Both the position numbers and the translations under genes were made by a program. The notes below the pieces were generated by a model. It did not search any database and had not been told where the DNA came from. It saw nothing but the letters and a program-made list of their open reading frames with translations. A DNA stretch of 64,000 bases from Ypsolopha sequella (lineage: Eukaryota; Arthropoda; Insecta; Lepidoptera; Ypsolophidae), in NCBI GenBank assembly GCA_934047225.1, contig OW203986.1, positions 18,293,221 through 18,357,220 of the forward strand, read 5' to 3'. Of the stretch, positions 22,681 to 34,790 are shown one piece after another (the first letter of the stretch is position 1; each line of letters starts with the position of its first letter).

Positions 22681-24764
22681 AGCTCTTTTTTATGGACGCT
22701 TCAAAAAAATAAAACCGTGACCATATAAATTTAAGGAGATTATCTAATTAATAGTAGATGAAACCGCAGCATATTTGGCCTATTGCATAAATGTATGCAA
22801 TTTAATTCATATTTAATAATTGCTTCTCTTGCATGTAATAGCCGTCTCAAAGAGAATCTACGTGACTCGGTGGAGCCTATGTCATGTGACGTCACACGGT
22901 CTCTCCATCGAGCGCTAAACGAAGTTTCCCGCATTATTTGTTAGAACTGTAACTGTTTTGGTTTTCAACTCTTCAAAATTATTGTTTCTATAAATCTTAT
23001 TCCTATAGATTTTATTACTATGGCTATCCAACGTGGCAACACCCGCAAGCCTTTTGGGCACCCTTCCTAACGACAGTAGAGATCTGGCCAGCATTTTCTA
23101 TTTATTACAAATATTTCAGACTTTAGGTTTTTAGGTTAAATTGTTAGGTTTTAGGTCATCTTAAGTGATGTTTTTGAATGTTATTTAAGCTTTTAGCTAA
23201 GTATGTTGTTTAAAATAAAATAAAATAAAATATAGTTTTTTTTTATCCCTTTTTTAACTCCGTCAACTCTCTTATTCAAAAGTGGAACTAAAAGCATAAA
23301 AGTTGGTTAAAATTCCGTAAATAATTCTGTTAGATTTTATATTCCTTTTGAAGTGAGGGGACCGCATAAAAGCACTGAGAAAACAAAATGGGAACAGTGC
23401 AGCATTGTATATATAGCCCGGTAGTTAGTTTCAGTTGTCAACAGTAGTTTCTATAGGGAAATGTAGAGTAGTGAAACAGCGGGTGAGCATTGGTGCAGAA
23501 TGCCCTGCTTGAATAACCAGGTCGAGCAAATCAAACAACAGTGGTCCTCTGATTTAGCTACTCCATTGCTATTTGTAGACGTCGTCCACTCAGGCGAGGG
23601 ATGAAATTTCGTGTGCATTTGTGTGTTCAGTTTAATTCCTCTTTCGTTGAAGAAGAAAATATTTTCCTCCTTTTTTTGACTTGTTTTGTATTCATTATAT
23701 TATCAAACTCCGTGCGGCTCTTACCAGCGTCATCCGAAAATAACTATTGATAAAGTTATTTTCATAAACGGTATGTTCAAAAATAAAAAAAAAAAAAATA
23801 TTTCAAGTAAAACAATTTAACTTTAGGAGATTATTCTCGCTTGAAAAAAGCTTAAAAAAACTTGACTTCAAGCAATAAACTTTGACTTTAAACAATATGA
23901 AAATATTTTTTAAAGTTAAGCTTTTTTTAGACTAAAAGTAAGTAAATTTTGTTATTTCTTTAAAACCACTTTGTATGCTTCTTGCACTAAAATACAAGGA
24001 AAATATTGCTTAGAAAAATTATTTTTGGATATTTTTTTCCGTCCATTGCGTCCATGTGAAAAGTTTTATTTTCTCCTATGGCAAAACCCATCGCATGAAG
24101 CGCTGCAAAAAAATTTTATTTTGTCTTTTTTTTTTCGTGAATTTCTCAACTACTATATTTTTCCTATAATCTTTACGTAAACACATATTACTATGAAATT
24201 TTACACATTTTTCGGTCCACCAGTTTTGGAGATAAGGGGGACACAAACATTTTTTTTTTGATTTTCGAGGATTTCTCGAAATAGATGCAAGTAAATGTAG
24301 CTAAACTATATATTTTTACAATTAACTATTTATCACCTATAATTTCGTCATATTTTTTATATTTCTCTTTTGTGTTCAACTTTCTTTAAATCGCTATAGT
24401 TTTCTCGTAATTGGCCATTTATGATTTACCATCGATATTTTTTTTCATATTTTTTGGTTTACCAGTTTCGGAGATAACATGCATCTTTTTGTGATTTTTC
24501 AAACTTTTTCTCGAAACTAGTGCAAGTAAATATAGTGAAAATATATATTTATACAATCAACTTTTTAATATGTACAATTTCATATCCATATTTTTTTTTA
24601 GGATAATATTTTTTATTTTTCTCTATTTTGTTTTGGAAATATTTTGAACTATTTCAAATTAATCAATTTTTTTGCACCTTGATATATGGGCAAATTAATG
24701 TTATTTTTGTGCCTTATTTCAAGTCTTTATCTTTAACGGTGCTAAAGTTATGAAGTTGTGACGG
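22681..24764. other. No gene; AT-rich repeats
   Basis: Contains an (AAAAT)n-like tract at 23213-23232 that may be a LINE tail. It also has a block at 24034-24086 shared with 2660-2712, and poly-T runs. No supported coding. Confidence 0.5.
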
Positions 24765-24837
24765 ACGGACGGATGGACAACGGAGTTTCACCATAAAGGT
24801 TCCTTTTTTACCTTTTAGGTACTATGGAACCCTTAAA
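24765..24837 (+). mobile_element. 3' end of AGGGTTCCGTA-type repeat
   Basis: GGACGGACGGATGGACAACG, then GGTTCC and GTACTATGGAACCCTTAAA, match the right end of the full repeat at 49838-50124. It lies just outside the RTE target-site duplication. Confidence 0.55.
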
Positions 24838-24845
24838 ACTTGCCT

Positions 24846-24855
24846 ACTTTTATGT
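24846..24855. repeat. Target-site duplication, 3' side of RTE element
   Basis: ACTTTTATGT, identical to 28969-28978. Confidence 0.9.
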
Positions 24856-24882
24856 GATGATGATTCATCCGACCGAGTTCGG

Positions 24883-27800
24883 TCACGGCGACTGTTGTGG
24901 CTGTGGAGAGCGTCGGTCATGTGCCCTCATGTGACTTATGTAGCCTATCTTGTTCGTGAAAGTGCGGTTGCACAGGCTACATGTAAGCTTTCCATTGCAG
25001 TAGTTGTAATGTATGGCAGCTGGTGGTCTACATCGGAGTTCATCACGTCTGGCGTCAAGAGCAGCTCTTCGTTTAGCCTCGAACTCGAAGATGTTAGTGT
25101 TGACTGTATGCCGCCACACAGTTCGGTCTTCAGCCTGGTCCTCCCATGTCAAATGTTCTATATTGCAACTTTTCATGTGGCGTTTCTGCACGTCCTTAAA
25201 CCTAAGGAACTGCCCGCCTTTTTTGCGTTTTCCACTGCAAAGCTCGCAATATAAAATGCGTTTCGCCATTCTATCTTCTGGCATACGTCGCATGTGGCCA
25301 CACCAGCGCAGCTGGCGCCTCATCAGGTAAACCTCGATACCACCTACATTGCAGCGTCGCAGTATTTCCGTATTTCTGACACGGTCCGACCATTTGACTT
25401 TCAGAATGTTGCGGAGACATCTTAGATGGAATCTGTCTAGCGCGTGAATGTGCTTACGATATGGGCACCAAGTTTCAGCAGAGTAGAGGAGATTTGGGAG
25501 AACAATCGCCATGTATACAGCAATTTTGGTTGATAGCCTGATGTCATGCGAGCGAAACACTTTAGACTGCAGCTTGCCGAAAGCTGCAGCAGCAGCTCCA
25601 ATTCTGCTGTTGATTTCAGGATCAAGATCGTACTTTGCTGATACAGTACTACCCAAGTACTTGAATTTCTTGACTTGTTTAAGTTGATCCATGCCAAGCT
25701 TAACGCTGAGTGTTAAGTCGGTGCCTGCTTGACTGTCCATGGCCATAACTTCCGTCTTGCCGACACTGATTTTCAGGCCAAACCTACGACATGCCTGGTC
25801 GAATACGACTATCCACTGTTGCAGCCCCTCCACTGAATCCGATACAAAGCACAGATCGTCGGCGTACATTATTTCTCTGATAGTGTCACAGGATACTTTG
25901 CTACGCGCTTTTAATCGGGCGAGGTTGTAGAGTTTCCCGTCTGTTCTGAAGCGAATGTGGACACCAGCTGTTGATTCGGATATCGATTCCTTAATTACTG
26001 CTGCAAAGTATAGAGCAAACAAGGTAGGTGCAAGTACACAGCCTTGCTTCACACCACAGGTGACGGAGAAGAAGTCAGATTGCTCGCCGTTTGTACTGAC
26101 ACAGCACCTCATGTCATCGTGCAGCAGTCGAAGAATCCGGACGAATTTGTTGGGGCATCCTAATTTACCCAGTAGCAGCCAGAGAGCTTCGCGTGGCACA
26201 CAGTCGAAGGCCTTTTCAAGGTCAACGAAACAGAGGAACAAAGGTTGACCTTGTTCTCTGCTCTTTTCCTGGAGTTGACGCAGGCAAAAGATGGCTTCGC
26301 ATGTACCTCTTTCTGGGCGAAAGCCAAACTGAGACTCCGGTAGAATTGTTTCAGAGACAGGTATGAGGCGATTGAGTAGGATGCGGGCAAATATTTTCCC
26401 AGGAGTCGACAGCAGAGAAATTCCTCGGTAAGCATTGCAGTCAGAACGATCACCTTTGTTCTTGTATAGTGCACAGATAAGCGACACAGTGAAGTCATTT
26501 GGGACTTGTTCCTCGCTCCACACTCGCACAAAAAGCTTCCAGAGATTGCTGTGGAGTTCTGCGGTGCCATATTTAAGCAACTCACCTGGGATGTTGTCGA
26601 TACCAACGGCTTTGTTATTCTTCTGCTGATTGACAGCATAGATTACTTCACTGAGTGTTGGTGGTTTATCAAGCTCAGCTACCTTCACGCACTCCGGAAT
26701 GGATCGGATGTGTGCCAAATCAGCAGAACGGTCCACATTGAGCAGGTGGTTAAAATGTTCAGCCCATCGCTTGAGAACGTCTTTTTTGGACGTAAATCTC
26801 TCCGTGCCATCAAGAGACTTAAGGGGCACGTTTCCGTGGTATCTGGTGCCAGTCAATTTCCGTACCTCGGCATAGAAGGCACCTAACTGTTTTGTGTCAG
26901 CGAGAATTTGCATATAACGTGCTTTTTCTTGCCACCATCTATCCTTGGTATCTCTAGTGAGCTTTCTTAATTCTCGAGTGCTGGTCTTGATCTCCTCTTG
27001 TAAGTTTGTGGGATTATCTCTACGTTCTTGATTTCGCAAGAGTTTTCGGTGCTTCTCGATAGCTTCTACCAGAATCTTGTTGTTGTCGTCGAACCAGTCT
27101 TCGTGAACACGTTTTCTGAGTCCTAAAGTTTCAGTAGCGGTCTCAACAAGAATGGAGCGTAGAGATTTCCATTCTTCCTCAAGATCTTCAGCAGAACCAT
27201 GTGATGTCATTTTGCTGTTCAGAGCTTGCCCAAAGGCGATTTGAGTCTGACGGCACTGGAGCTTCTCCAAATTAAGGTGTAAGCAAGCTGCTTTACCACG
27301 GCGACTTGGTGACTGAAGCCGCAATTTCGCCTTGATAATGACTAGTCGGTGGTCTGTCCAGCATTCTGCTCCTCTCATAACTCGAGTGATTTGCACTTGA
27401 GGTAGATCTCTTTGACGTACAATGGCATAATCAATCAAATGCCAGTGCTTTGACCTCGGGTGCATCCATGTAGTTTTGTATTTGGCTGGGAGTCTGAAAC
27501 AGGTGTTGGTAATGGCCAGCTCGAATTGGGCACATAAACTCAGCAAAAGTTGGCCATTGCTGTTCATCGTGCCAATGCCATGTCTCCCGAGCACCTTTGG
27601 CCATGCTTCGTGGTCTCGGCCAACGCGCGCATTAAAATCGCCCAATATGAGCAATTGCTCTCTAGGACCAATTTTTGCAATCGCATTGGATAGCTCTTCG
27701 TAAAATTTCTCCTTAACTTCGTCGTCTTTATCCAATGTTGGAGCGTAAACGCTAAGGATGTTCAGGTAGTTGTTATTATTCAAGTGTAGACGCAGTGAAA

Positions 27801-28098
27801 TGACGCGGTCAGAGGTGTAGACAGGGAATTCTTCCAGTCTTCTTGCTATCTCGTTTTTTATAGCAAAACCAACGCCAGATCGCCGGGGCTCAGATGCAGC
27901 AGTTCCCTTCCAGAAAAAGGTATAGCCACTGCCGTGCTCTACTATCTGTCCCTCTTCTGCAAGATGGGTCTCGCTTAGTGCGGCCACGTCCACGTTATAT
28001 CGCCGAAGTTCATGGGCAACGATAGCAGTCTTCCTCTCCGGGCATAAGTTGGTGTCACGGTCTAACAGAGTGCGAACATTCCATGCAGCAAAGTTCAT
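24883..28098 (-). CDS. APE endonuclease / reverse transcriptase polyprotein of RTE-like LINE
   Basis: This 1071-residue enzyme nicks target DNA and copies element RNA at the nick. An exonuclease-endonuclease-phosphatase domain fills residues ~1-255. Its motifs are WNVRTL (N7), SETH (E43), YAPT (118-121), GDFN (153-156), D223 and the TDH motif (248-250). A linker of ~200 residues follows. The reverse transcriptase spans roughly 480-800, with FVDLEKAFD (catalytic D626) and YADD (745-748, catalytic D747/D748). A cysteine/histidine-rich C-terminus ends in one C2H2 zinc finger (C1040, C1043, H1056, H1060). The ATG starts two codons into the endonuclease fold. An in-frame TGA lies about 20 codons upstream, so a much longer start is excluded. 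No frameshift or internal stop. The protein resembles sequences often labelled craniofacial development protein 2-like in databases, which are RTE proteins rather than host genes. Confidence 0.93.
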   Translation of the reverse strand: MNFAAWNVRTLLDRDTNLCPERKTAIVAHELRRYNVDVAALSETHLAEEGQIVEHGSGYTFFWKGTAASEPRRSGVGFAIKNEIARRLEEFPVYTSDRVISLRLHLNNNNYLNILSVYAPTLDKDDEVKEKFYEELSNAIAKIGPREQLLILGDFNARVGRDHEAWPKVLGRHGIGTMNSNGQLLLSLCAQFELAITNTCFRLPAKYKTTWMHPRSKHWHLIDYAIVRQRDLPQVQITRVMRGAECWTDHRLVIIKAKLRLQSPSRRGKAACLHLNLEKLQCRQTQIAFGQALNSKMTSHGSAEDLEEEWKSLRSILVETATETLGLRKRVHEDWFDDNNKILVEAIEKHRKLLRNQERRDNPTNLQEEIKTSTRELRKLTRDTKDRWWQEKARYMQILADTKQLGAFYAEVRKLTGTRYHGNVPLKSLDGTERFTSKKDVLKRWAEHFNHLLNVDRSADLAHIRSIPECVKVAELDKPPTLSEVIYAVNQQKNNKAVGIDNIPGELLKYGTAELHSNLWKLFVRVWSEEQVPNDFTVSLICALYKNKGDRSDCNAYRGISLLSTPGKIFARILLNRLIPVSETILPESQFGFRPERGTCEAIFCLRQLQEKSREQGQPLFLCFVDLEKAFDCVPREALWLLLGKLGCPNKFVRILRLLHDDMRCCVSTNGEQSDFFSVTCGVKQGCVLAPTLFALYFAAVIKESISESTAGVHIRFRTDGKLYNLARLKARSKVSCDTIREIMYADDLCFVSDSVEGLQQWIVVFDQACRRFGLKISVGKTEVMAMDSQAGTDLTLSVKLGMDQLKQVKKFKYLGSTVSAKYDLDPEINSRIGAAAAAFGKLQSKVFRSHDIRLSTKIAVYMAIVLPNLLYSAETWCPYRKHIHALDRFHLRCLRNILKVKWSDRVRNTEILRRCNVGGIEVYLMRRQLRWCGHMRRMPEDRMAKRILYCELCSGKRKKGGQFLRFKDVQKRHMKSCNIEHLTWEDQAEDRTVWRHTVNTNIFEFEAKRRAALDARRDELRCRPPAAIHYNYCNGKLTCSLCNRTFTNKIGYISHMRAHDRRSPQPQQSP

Positions 28099-28968
28099 GG
28101 ATGGTCTTATAGTAGTTTTGTGTTTTTTGCTTCTTCGACCGCGAGTTTGGGATGCTCAGGCAGCCGCGGTTGCTACCTCCCCTTTAGATTGGGATAAACA
28201 TTTGTTTGGGACACCTTTTCTAGCCCCCTCCACGGCTGAGCGTGGGAAGCAGTGTTTCCCTAAATAGGGCTGCTTCGTCGCTCAGAGTGCTGCCGAATCC
28301 ACGCAGTTATCCCTTCTCTACGCATAAGCGACCACTCTCTCTGAGCCGCCTGTGTGCAATATCAGCCAAAGCCCAGCTTGCATCGCTACCGAACCTCTCT
28401 GCTTCAAATTGTCGCCACAGGGCATTGATGGTGATCGGAGTCCATTGTATTCGCCAAAACAGTCAAGTGCGCAGGAAATATTTAAGTGCATAAACGTGCG
28501 CGCTTACGCAGATGCACCCTCTCCTCCTTGCCCTCCTTTATCTAATGGAACGGGGACCGTTACGATTAGAGAAGAGCTTGGCCGCAGTGTCTGGCCGCCA
28601 GCAGCTCTGCCCTCTACTGACGCCCTTGGCCTTTTACGATGCCTTGCTACCTCACCGCATCCGCCAACATCTGTCGCTTATCAGCTGTTGCGTTGCCTTC
28701 TACGCCGAACTAGTCTTCATGCACAGCGCGGGAGGTAACCGCGTTAAGACCTGTCCGCCGAAGCGTGCAGGCCCCCCTCGACCAGGTTTAGCCCACGAGC
28801 CGACGTGGTTTACCGGGGTGTGGCCGCTGCGTGCACAACAACTACTTGGAGCCACTGGTGAGAGATTTGAAGGACGTCTGTGGCCCAGTGTGATCTCTAC
28901 ACAATCCCGCAGGAAAGCCGGCTGTAGGGACCTGAAAGGTACTACCACTAGACGCCCCACTACACCCC
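28099..28968 (-). promoter_or_regulatory. 5' region of the RTE element
   Basis: GC-rich leader of the retrotransposon, expected to hold an internal promoter because the element must carry its own. An 86-residue frame lies at 28700-28960 (FRSLQPAFLRDC, PGRGGPARFGGQV). It is too short for a typical ORF1 and of unproven coding status. Plus-strand frames here, including the 169-codon one at 28512-29021 that runs past the element end, are antisense by-products. Confidence 0.55.
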
Positions 28969-28978
28969 ACTTTTATGT
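28969..28978. repeat. Target-site duplication, 5' side of RTE element
   Basis: ACTTTTATGT, identical to 24846-24855. Confidence 0.9.
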
Positions 28979-29261
28979 ACCAGTTTCACAAACTACTAAA
29001 ACATCAAAAATGCGAAATTAACATATTAAAATGCACAATTGTTTTAATGAACCCAGCGTTTTCACAGCACAAATGTTTTTTTTTTACAATAAATTGCTTA
29101 ATAAACCTGCTCTCATTGTACAATGATACTGAATTAATAGTTTAGCAAAAATGAGCTTTGTTTCAATTAATTAAGATTCAACTAGTGGAGTCAGGGTACG
29201 TGGCAACCACAAAATTAATTATTTCCCTAGTTTGCTGAAAACAGTGTAGTAGCTTCGTTCG

Positions 29262-29575
29262 GGTAAAATAATACAGGAACAAAGAAAAAAAATGAAAAAG
29301 GTTACTATTTAACTCGTACCTAAAATATATATTGGAAATTCGGTCGCAGACTAAGTTAATCAGAAGTTAACATATTAATATTTTATCAAAATACCTAATT
29401 ATAATAATTGTGCTACAAACGTAGCATGACTATATGACTGTTCAGCATGATCATTAGATCATGTAGTTCAAGTGTCACATATACCTATATTTTTATATGT
29501 TTCAAATAATACAGGAACAAAGAAAGAAAATGAAAAAAGTTACTATTTAACTCGTAACTATAATATATGAAATCA
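29262..29575 (+). repeat. Direct repeats around a duplicated segment
   Basis: AATAATACAGGAACAAAGAA and GTTACTATTTAACTCGTA occur at about 29267-29330 and again at 29507-29567. Between them lies a shortened copy (29331-29500) of the segment at 22398-22680. Confidence 0.7.
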
Positions 29576-29582
29576 TAGAAAA

Positions 29583-29640
29583 CCAGCCAAGTGCGAGTTC
29601 GACACGCGCAGACGTGAGGGAGAATTCAGGGTCTCCGTAA
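29583..29640 (+). mobile_element. 5' end of GTGCGAGTCGG-type repeat (fragment)
   Basis: CCAGCCAAGTGCGAGTTCG, then ACACGCGCAGACGTGAGGG and GGGTCTCCGTA, match the left end of the repeat at 49838-50124. Confidence 0.6.
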
Positions 29641-31300
29641 ATTATTGTTTCTTGTTTCACCGGAATGATTATCCAGTGTAAACTTTATTATGCTTTTAAG
29701 AGAGGAGGAGTCAATGTAGACCACAAAAGGTACACATTTCGACATGAAAAAATGTTTTACATTTTGGATAATTTGGAATATGAATTTCACATCAATAATC
29801 ATCACTCACAATAAATTTGGGTGAGGCTACTGGAAACTTTAAAACTAGGTTTTATAGAGCTTAAATAAAACCTTAAGGTGCTATTTAAAGCTGGTCGTGC
29901 CATGGTTAAGGGTACTGTTAAAGGAAAAAATTATATAACTCTGCCACAACATTGGTTCAGGCTGTAAATCACTATTATGAACAAAAGAAAATTTTATAAC
30001 CTCATATTTCATACCTACGTAACGCATGCCAAGTAAGTTCTTTGTTTAGTCGTTGTGCATGAAAATAATAATAGGTACATTGAAATTGCCGAAATTTTCT
30101 TACATATCCATGAAATCATAATTCCTGTAATTCAATAGCTATTTCAAATAACTGTTTTTTGTTTGAAAGTTTATTTTAAGGTTTAACATCTACATATTAA
30201 ATTTTGTTTTTATTTTCAGATTGATTAAAAAAATTTAATATTAAAAAACAATTCGTTCTCAATGCCATCCATTTCCACGATAAGATTCGTAATAATTTTT
30301 TACAGCTGACACTTTTCAAAAATTAAATTAATGTTGCTGTTAGCTTAATGTTGTCTCATTCATACACAAAAGAAATTACATAATTTGGATTTGTCATTCC
30401 TAAGAAAAATGCAAAAATGTTAGTACTGAAAATTGAGTTTCCTTCAAATTCTCTACAGAAAACGGCAATTCCATAAATGTAAAGACCTAATATAATAAAT
30501 TTAATATTTGAAAAAAAAATTTTTTTTCAAACATATTAAAATACTTCAACAACAATAGTTTAGAATAATTGCCTTTTTAGTATCTGATGCTTCACCAAAC
30601 AACATAATTATAATCTCAAGTTTATTTACCAAAATAATTTGTAACGAAATATCTAAAACTAATGAATGATGAATTTTATTCTAACTCAATGATTATTTTT
30701 TAAAAAACAAATTATTATTTTAACAACTTTTTTCTTAGTAAGACCACAAGAAAGACATATTTTTATTAATTCCATAATTATTTTTACCTACTCCCATACT
30801 GCAATAACGTAATTACAACTTCAAAAGCAATTTTTATAAACCTTTATTGTTTGACCGATGTTATAATATGACATTATAACACCGCTTAGATAACCTATCG
30901 GAACCCTCCCTACTTTGATGTTTTCCGGGTCAAGTGCCATTTCTCCTAGCAACTGCTAGAAGTTGCGATAAATAGCGCAACATGACAGAAATGCGAAAAA
31001 TTTATGTATATTATGAACCTGCAATTACCTGTTTAGTTCTAGGTATAAATTGTATCTAGTAAAATCTAGTTTTCTAAACTACTTACAAAGTGCAATGACT
31101 TCAATCCAAGACACATAAGACTTTTTAATAAAAATTGTAATACGTTTTAATAAAAATCGTGTTATTTCGAATGGAAACACCAAAAGTACATTTACAGCTT
31201 TTAGAGAAGATATATTTGTATGTACCTATACAATTAAGCACCACCAACATAAAAAGAAGCAAGTGAAAAGGATCTGATTTTCTATGATGGAATTCATTGC
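29641..31300. other. No gene seen
   Basis: AT-rich, with several poly-A/poly-T runs (30505-30530). No supported frame or element boundary. Confidence 0.6.
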
Positions 31301-31311
31301 ATGCCTGAACG

Positions 31312-31532
31312 GCGTCAGGTAAGTGCGAAAAAATTTGCTACGGTGGATTTCGAGTGATTTTACAAAGGATTTTCTACGGAAATGATTGATTTTTCTGCTT
31401 TCGCAATTTTTGCGCACGTGCCATGAATCGCCCCGCTAGACGGCTATTCCGGGGAGTTCAAAAAAATTTACTACGGCGGGTGATTTTACAAGAGATTTTC
31501 TACGGAAATTATTGATTTTTGCGCACGCGCCG
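31312..31532 (+). repeat. Two-unit tandem duplication
   Basis: AAAAAATTTGCTACGG, GATTTTACAAAGGATTTTCT, ACGGAAATGATTGATTTT and TTTTGCGCACGTGCC recur about 120 bp downstream in the same order (AAAAAATTTACTACGG to TTTTGCGCACGCGCC). A related GCGCGTGCGG word lies at 62895-62906. Confidence 0.7.
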
Positions 31533-31799
31533 GAATCATCGTCCTGTTCTCGAATAAAACTGTATCACATAATTTAAAACTTTATTCAAATTTTACATTT
31601 ACGGGAAAATAGTGAAACGAAACACAAAATTTAAATAAATCAACATTTATCGTTACCGCTAAATCTAAACGTTACCTTTACGTAGTAATTATAGAACCCA
31701 TTCACTATATTTAAGTCTTCATGAATCAGACTATGAAAAATGTTACAGGGCCGGCCAAAGCAATAAATCATCTCTATAAAAAACATAGGTACATAAAAC

Positions 31800-32025
31800 G
31801 TATATTATTACGTCATGAATTCCCAAAAGTTTGTCAGAGGAGGTACCAAATGGGAACGGTAAATTGCAAGTCACAGTCTGCACATGACACACCCGCTTTT
31901 CACCGACGATTGTTACGTCCCAAACGTGTTGTGGTGAGCCCCATCGCCGTACTTCGGGCACAAATGGCCCAGCAGCTTAACGTGCATTCTGAAGGACAAA
32001 GAACGAGCACAATTTACGAATAAGA
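31800..32025 (-). mobile_element. tRNA-derived SINE, body only
   Basis: Contains CGTCATGAATTCCC, CAAGTCACAGTCTGCACATG, CACCCGCTTTTCACCGACGA and GCCGTACTTCGGGCACAAAT, in the order of the full SINE at 57361-57717. The tRNA-like head is missing. The frames 31721-32023 (+) and 31743-31961 (-) are translations of this repeat. Confidence 0.7.
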
Positions 32026-32552
32026 ATATTAAAATTCATTCTGCTTAACAATATCAAAACCAAATAAAATATACACAAAGATATGCACACGGCATTAAAT
32101 GAGACATATTACCCGAGATGTTTGTAGCCGAGTTCAACACTCTACTTTTCACTTCGATTGCGAGGAAATAAAACAGTATTATTCCATCATTACTGAATGA
32201 CATATTTAACTTTCAGTAACACTTAATGCACATTTAAATAATCAAACAACTAAATATGTACTCTGACTGAGAAAAAGCAACAGCTCTTTCCAGCCACTGT
32301 TTTCTTTTTTTAATTCTTATACTTTGACTTTACAGTTTTTGATATTTCATGATAAATCATTAGCAGAACAAAGAAGAATGGCGGTAACACCAACGACAAG
32401 AGCGATAGAAGTGAGTGTACTGCGGTATTTTACTTTTATATAGTAGAAGAAGATGACTGAATTAATAACATATTCTGTTGCTGTATTCAAAAGCTGAGTA
32501 ACTTAACCGAAAAAATAATACAGGATATCCCAAAGTTTATATGTATATCTGT
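32026..32552. other. No gene seen
   Basis: AT-rich; nothing recognised. Confidence 0.6.
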
Positions 32553-32898
32553 TTAGCCTAATGCGTATAAACGCAAAAAATCCGAGGAAATTAGTCAATT
32601 GACTGCCTGATCTCTAGGAATTCAATCACTATGAAGGTTTTCTATGGGGCGGATCTGTGTATGTTCTATGCGTTCTGTGTACGCAAATTTTACAAGAATC
32701 CTAAAATCGATGATTTAGAGAAAAAGCACAGAGAAAATTTTGGCGACATTTTGCGTAACCTAAATGATGCATCAAGTGTTCCCCTCGTTTGAAAACGGTC
32801 ATTTCAAACATGTTAACCCATTTTTTCTAGAAGCCGGGCAATCAATTGACATACCCCGCCCAACCCAATTTTTTTGCGTTTACGCAGCAAGCTAATCA
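32553..32898. mobile_element. TIR element (~346 bp)
   Basis: Left end TTAGCCTAATGCGTATAAAC then GCAAAAAA and GTCAATTGACTGCC; the inverted right end is TTAGCTTGCTGCGTAAACGC then AAAAAAA and GTCAATTGATTGCC. There is no transposase. A related right end occurs at 13683-13737. Confidence 0.7.
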
Positions 32899-33571
32899 AA
32901 TATAAACTTTCTTTTAAAACATTTTGAGTATTCAGTTCAGTACACTAAGTAAGATAAGAATTGTAATACAAATAAGTTAATATTCCCAACTTAATTGTTT
33001 GTTCCTCTATCCTATGTATATAATAAAACACCGAAGACCCATAGCAATGTAAAGACCCCAAGCATTCGACTATTTTATTTATTTGTGTGTATAAGTAGAT
33101 TTCCCATATTTTAGTAGCTTCGTGCAGCACGAACGCGGTTGCTGTGACGTCTCTATAAACTTTATGAATTATTGATACTGGGATTAGGTGAAACTCGTGC
33201 ATGAATAATAGTAAGGGTTCAGTTATTTATTAATGGTTGATGTTGCATGAATTAACAGGTTGCGCGAAATAAATGAACTGTATTGGCAATTTTTTTTTTT
33301 CAGGGTCAGGGCAAGCTCCCTGGTAAAAGGTTATATTCAAAGAAGTGTAGCCGATTCACCCTAAATTTTAAAAGGTTGTATGGCTCTACTGAACCTGACT
33401 TGTAACGAGAAAATAAACGATGAGCCTGGTAAAGTGCTAAATATACCAAAGAAATTTTACCTTTATGTCTGTTTACATTGTAATTAAAAATCCTTTTAGC
33501 ATGTATGTAGAAATAGCTCGTAAATTTAGAGATTTAACAGCTTTAAAATTACATGTCATTAAAGTCATACA
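32899..33571. other. No gene seen
   Basis: The frames 32945-33202 (-) and 33465-33731 (+, partly inside the next SINE) are unassigned. Confidence 0.55.
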
Positions 33572-33921
33572 GGTGGTAGAGCTGATGCCGGGCTTGAATG
33601 TAGAGGTACCACCATTTACTTGGACACCCCCTCGAAGTAATTTGGGGGAGAGTAAGAGGACAGCTCACAGGCAAAAAACCAGGAGGCCCACCATGCCTGT
33701 GACCGATGGATGGCGGTATATCCATCCCTAATAGCCGGGCCTTATATGTAACAGACTGGTGACGGGCAGCGGCGTCACTGGTGCGAGTGTTCCGGCACCG
33801 CGCTCACCAACCCGCCTGCCCAGCGTGTGCGAGTATGGGCAATTCTTCCAGGATCCGGGAGTGGCAAAGTCCTGGAAAGGCTTATGTTCAGTAGTGGACG
33901 AACTAGGCTGATGGATGATGA
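33572..33921 (+). mobile_element. RTE-derived SINE-like element, copy 2
   Basis: Starts GGTGGTAGAGCTGATGCCGG, with a weak pol III box A look (TGGTAGAGCTG). It has central GACGGGCAGCGGCGTCACTG and ends TCAGTAGTGGACGAACTAGG then CTGATGGATGATG. Over 85% identical by eye to the 59.79-kb copy. Confidence 0.85.
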
Positions 33922-34790
33922 ACGTCATTTTAAGATTATTTTAGAGCTGACTTTGCGATTTTTTTCCATAGAGCGTAGTTAATGAAATCACATTTTCAGA
34001 TCTACAAATTTCTTCAATATCTCCTCTGTTATAACATGTATATTTATTGATTTTAAATATGATAATAAAGTACCAATAGTATATAAATAAAATGTGCATT
34101 TAGCAAAATATAAGGAACTCTACAAAAATTATATAAATTTTTTACGGAACAAATTTCTCATTGTAGCTCCATCTAGGAGAAAGCTTTGAAAGCTCTTGAT
34201 TACATATTACTCGAGGTTGCTGAAAGCTCTCGTTTGCGACCGCCTTCCTTGCTTTTAAGCTTCGTCAGAACGCTAGTAGCCGATAGATGTCGTTGTTTAA
34301 TTTTTAAGAAGTGTTTTTACTGTATAAGAAACCGCCTGAAAAAGATTTCCTTTATTAAAACAATAAAATACAGGAAAATGTAACGAAAGCTTCATTGATA
34401 AAATGGTCTAATCTTTGGGGTTGAAACAATGTAATTAAATTACTTTTGAAATTCTCTCTGCTTGAACAATTTAAGTAATCTAGAAGGCGGTTGCGGCGGT
34501 TCTTATTTCCAAATGCACAACTTATGATTGTTTTTATTATTTTTGAATAATGGACTACTGCCGCGGTCTATAATGACTGCATTGCTGGCAGCGCTGATGA
34601 TGACCGAAAGTGCAGCTCCAGGTCTACACAGTGCGGTCAGCATTGCAGCCTTTAAAAGATAAGCTGGAATAAGGTGTAATAGTAAAAATAGCGTAATAAT
34701 AGCGTAGCTAAACTAAGCTCGTGGCCATCATAACGTGGCCAGCAACGCCGTCATTACGGACCAAGGCTTGTACACTTTGTACAGTGCTTT
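33922..34790. other. No gene seen
   Basis: Frame 34186-34383 is unassigned. A GC-richer patch near 34560-34640 has no recognisable structure. Confidence 0.55.

Larger units (their letters stand above)
24856..28968 (-). mobile_element. Full-length RTE-like non-LTR retrotransposon
   Basis: The element is 4113 bp and is flanked by an identical 10-bp duplication ACTTTTATGT (24846-24855 and 28969-28978). It contains an ~870-bp GC-rich 5' region, one intact 3.2-kb frame, and a very short 3' tail (about 27 bp after the stop) ending in ATCATCATC. A single endonuclease/RT frame, a minimal 3' region and a trinucleotide-repeat tail fit RTE-clade elements. Intact frame plus perfect duplication indicate a recent insertion. 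It could in principle still be active. Clade placement is by motif recall, not by a tree. Confidence 0.92.

Noticed and set aside
24895..27703. Multiple plus-strand and out-of-frame ORFs over the RTE coding region
   Set aside because: They are shadows of the 1071-residue minus-strand frame; none has independent motifs.
28512..29021. 169-codon plus-strand frame
   Set aside because: It is antisense to the RTE 5' region, runs out across the target-site duplication, and shows no domain.
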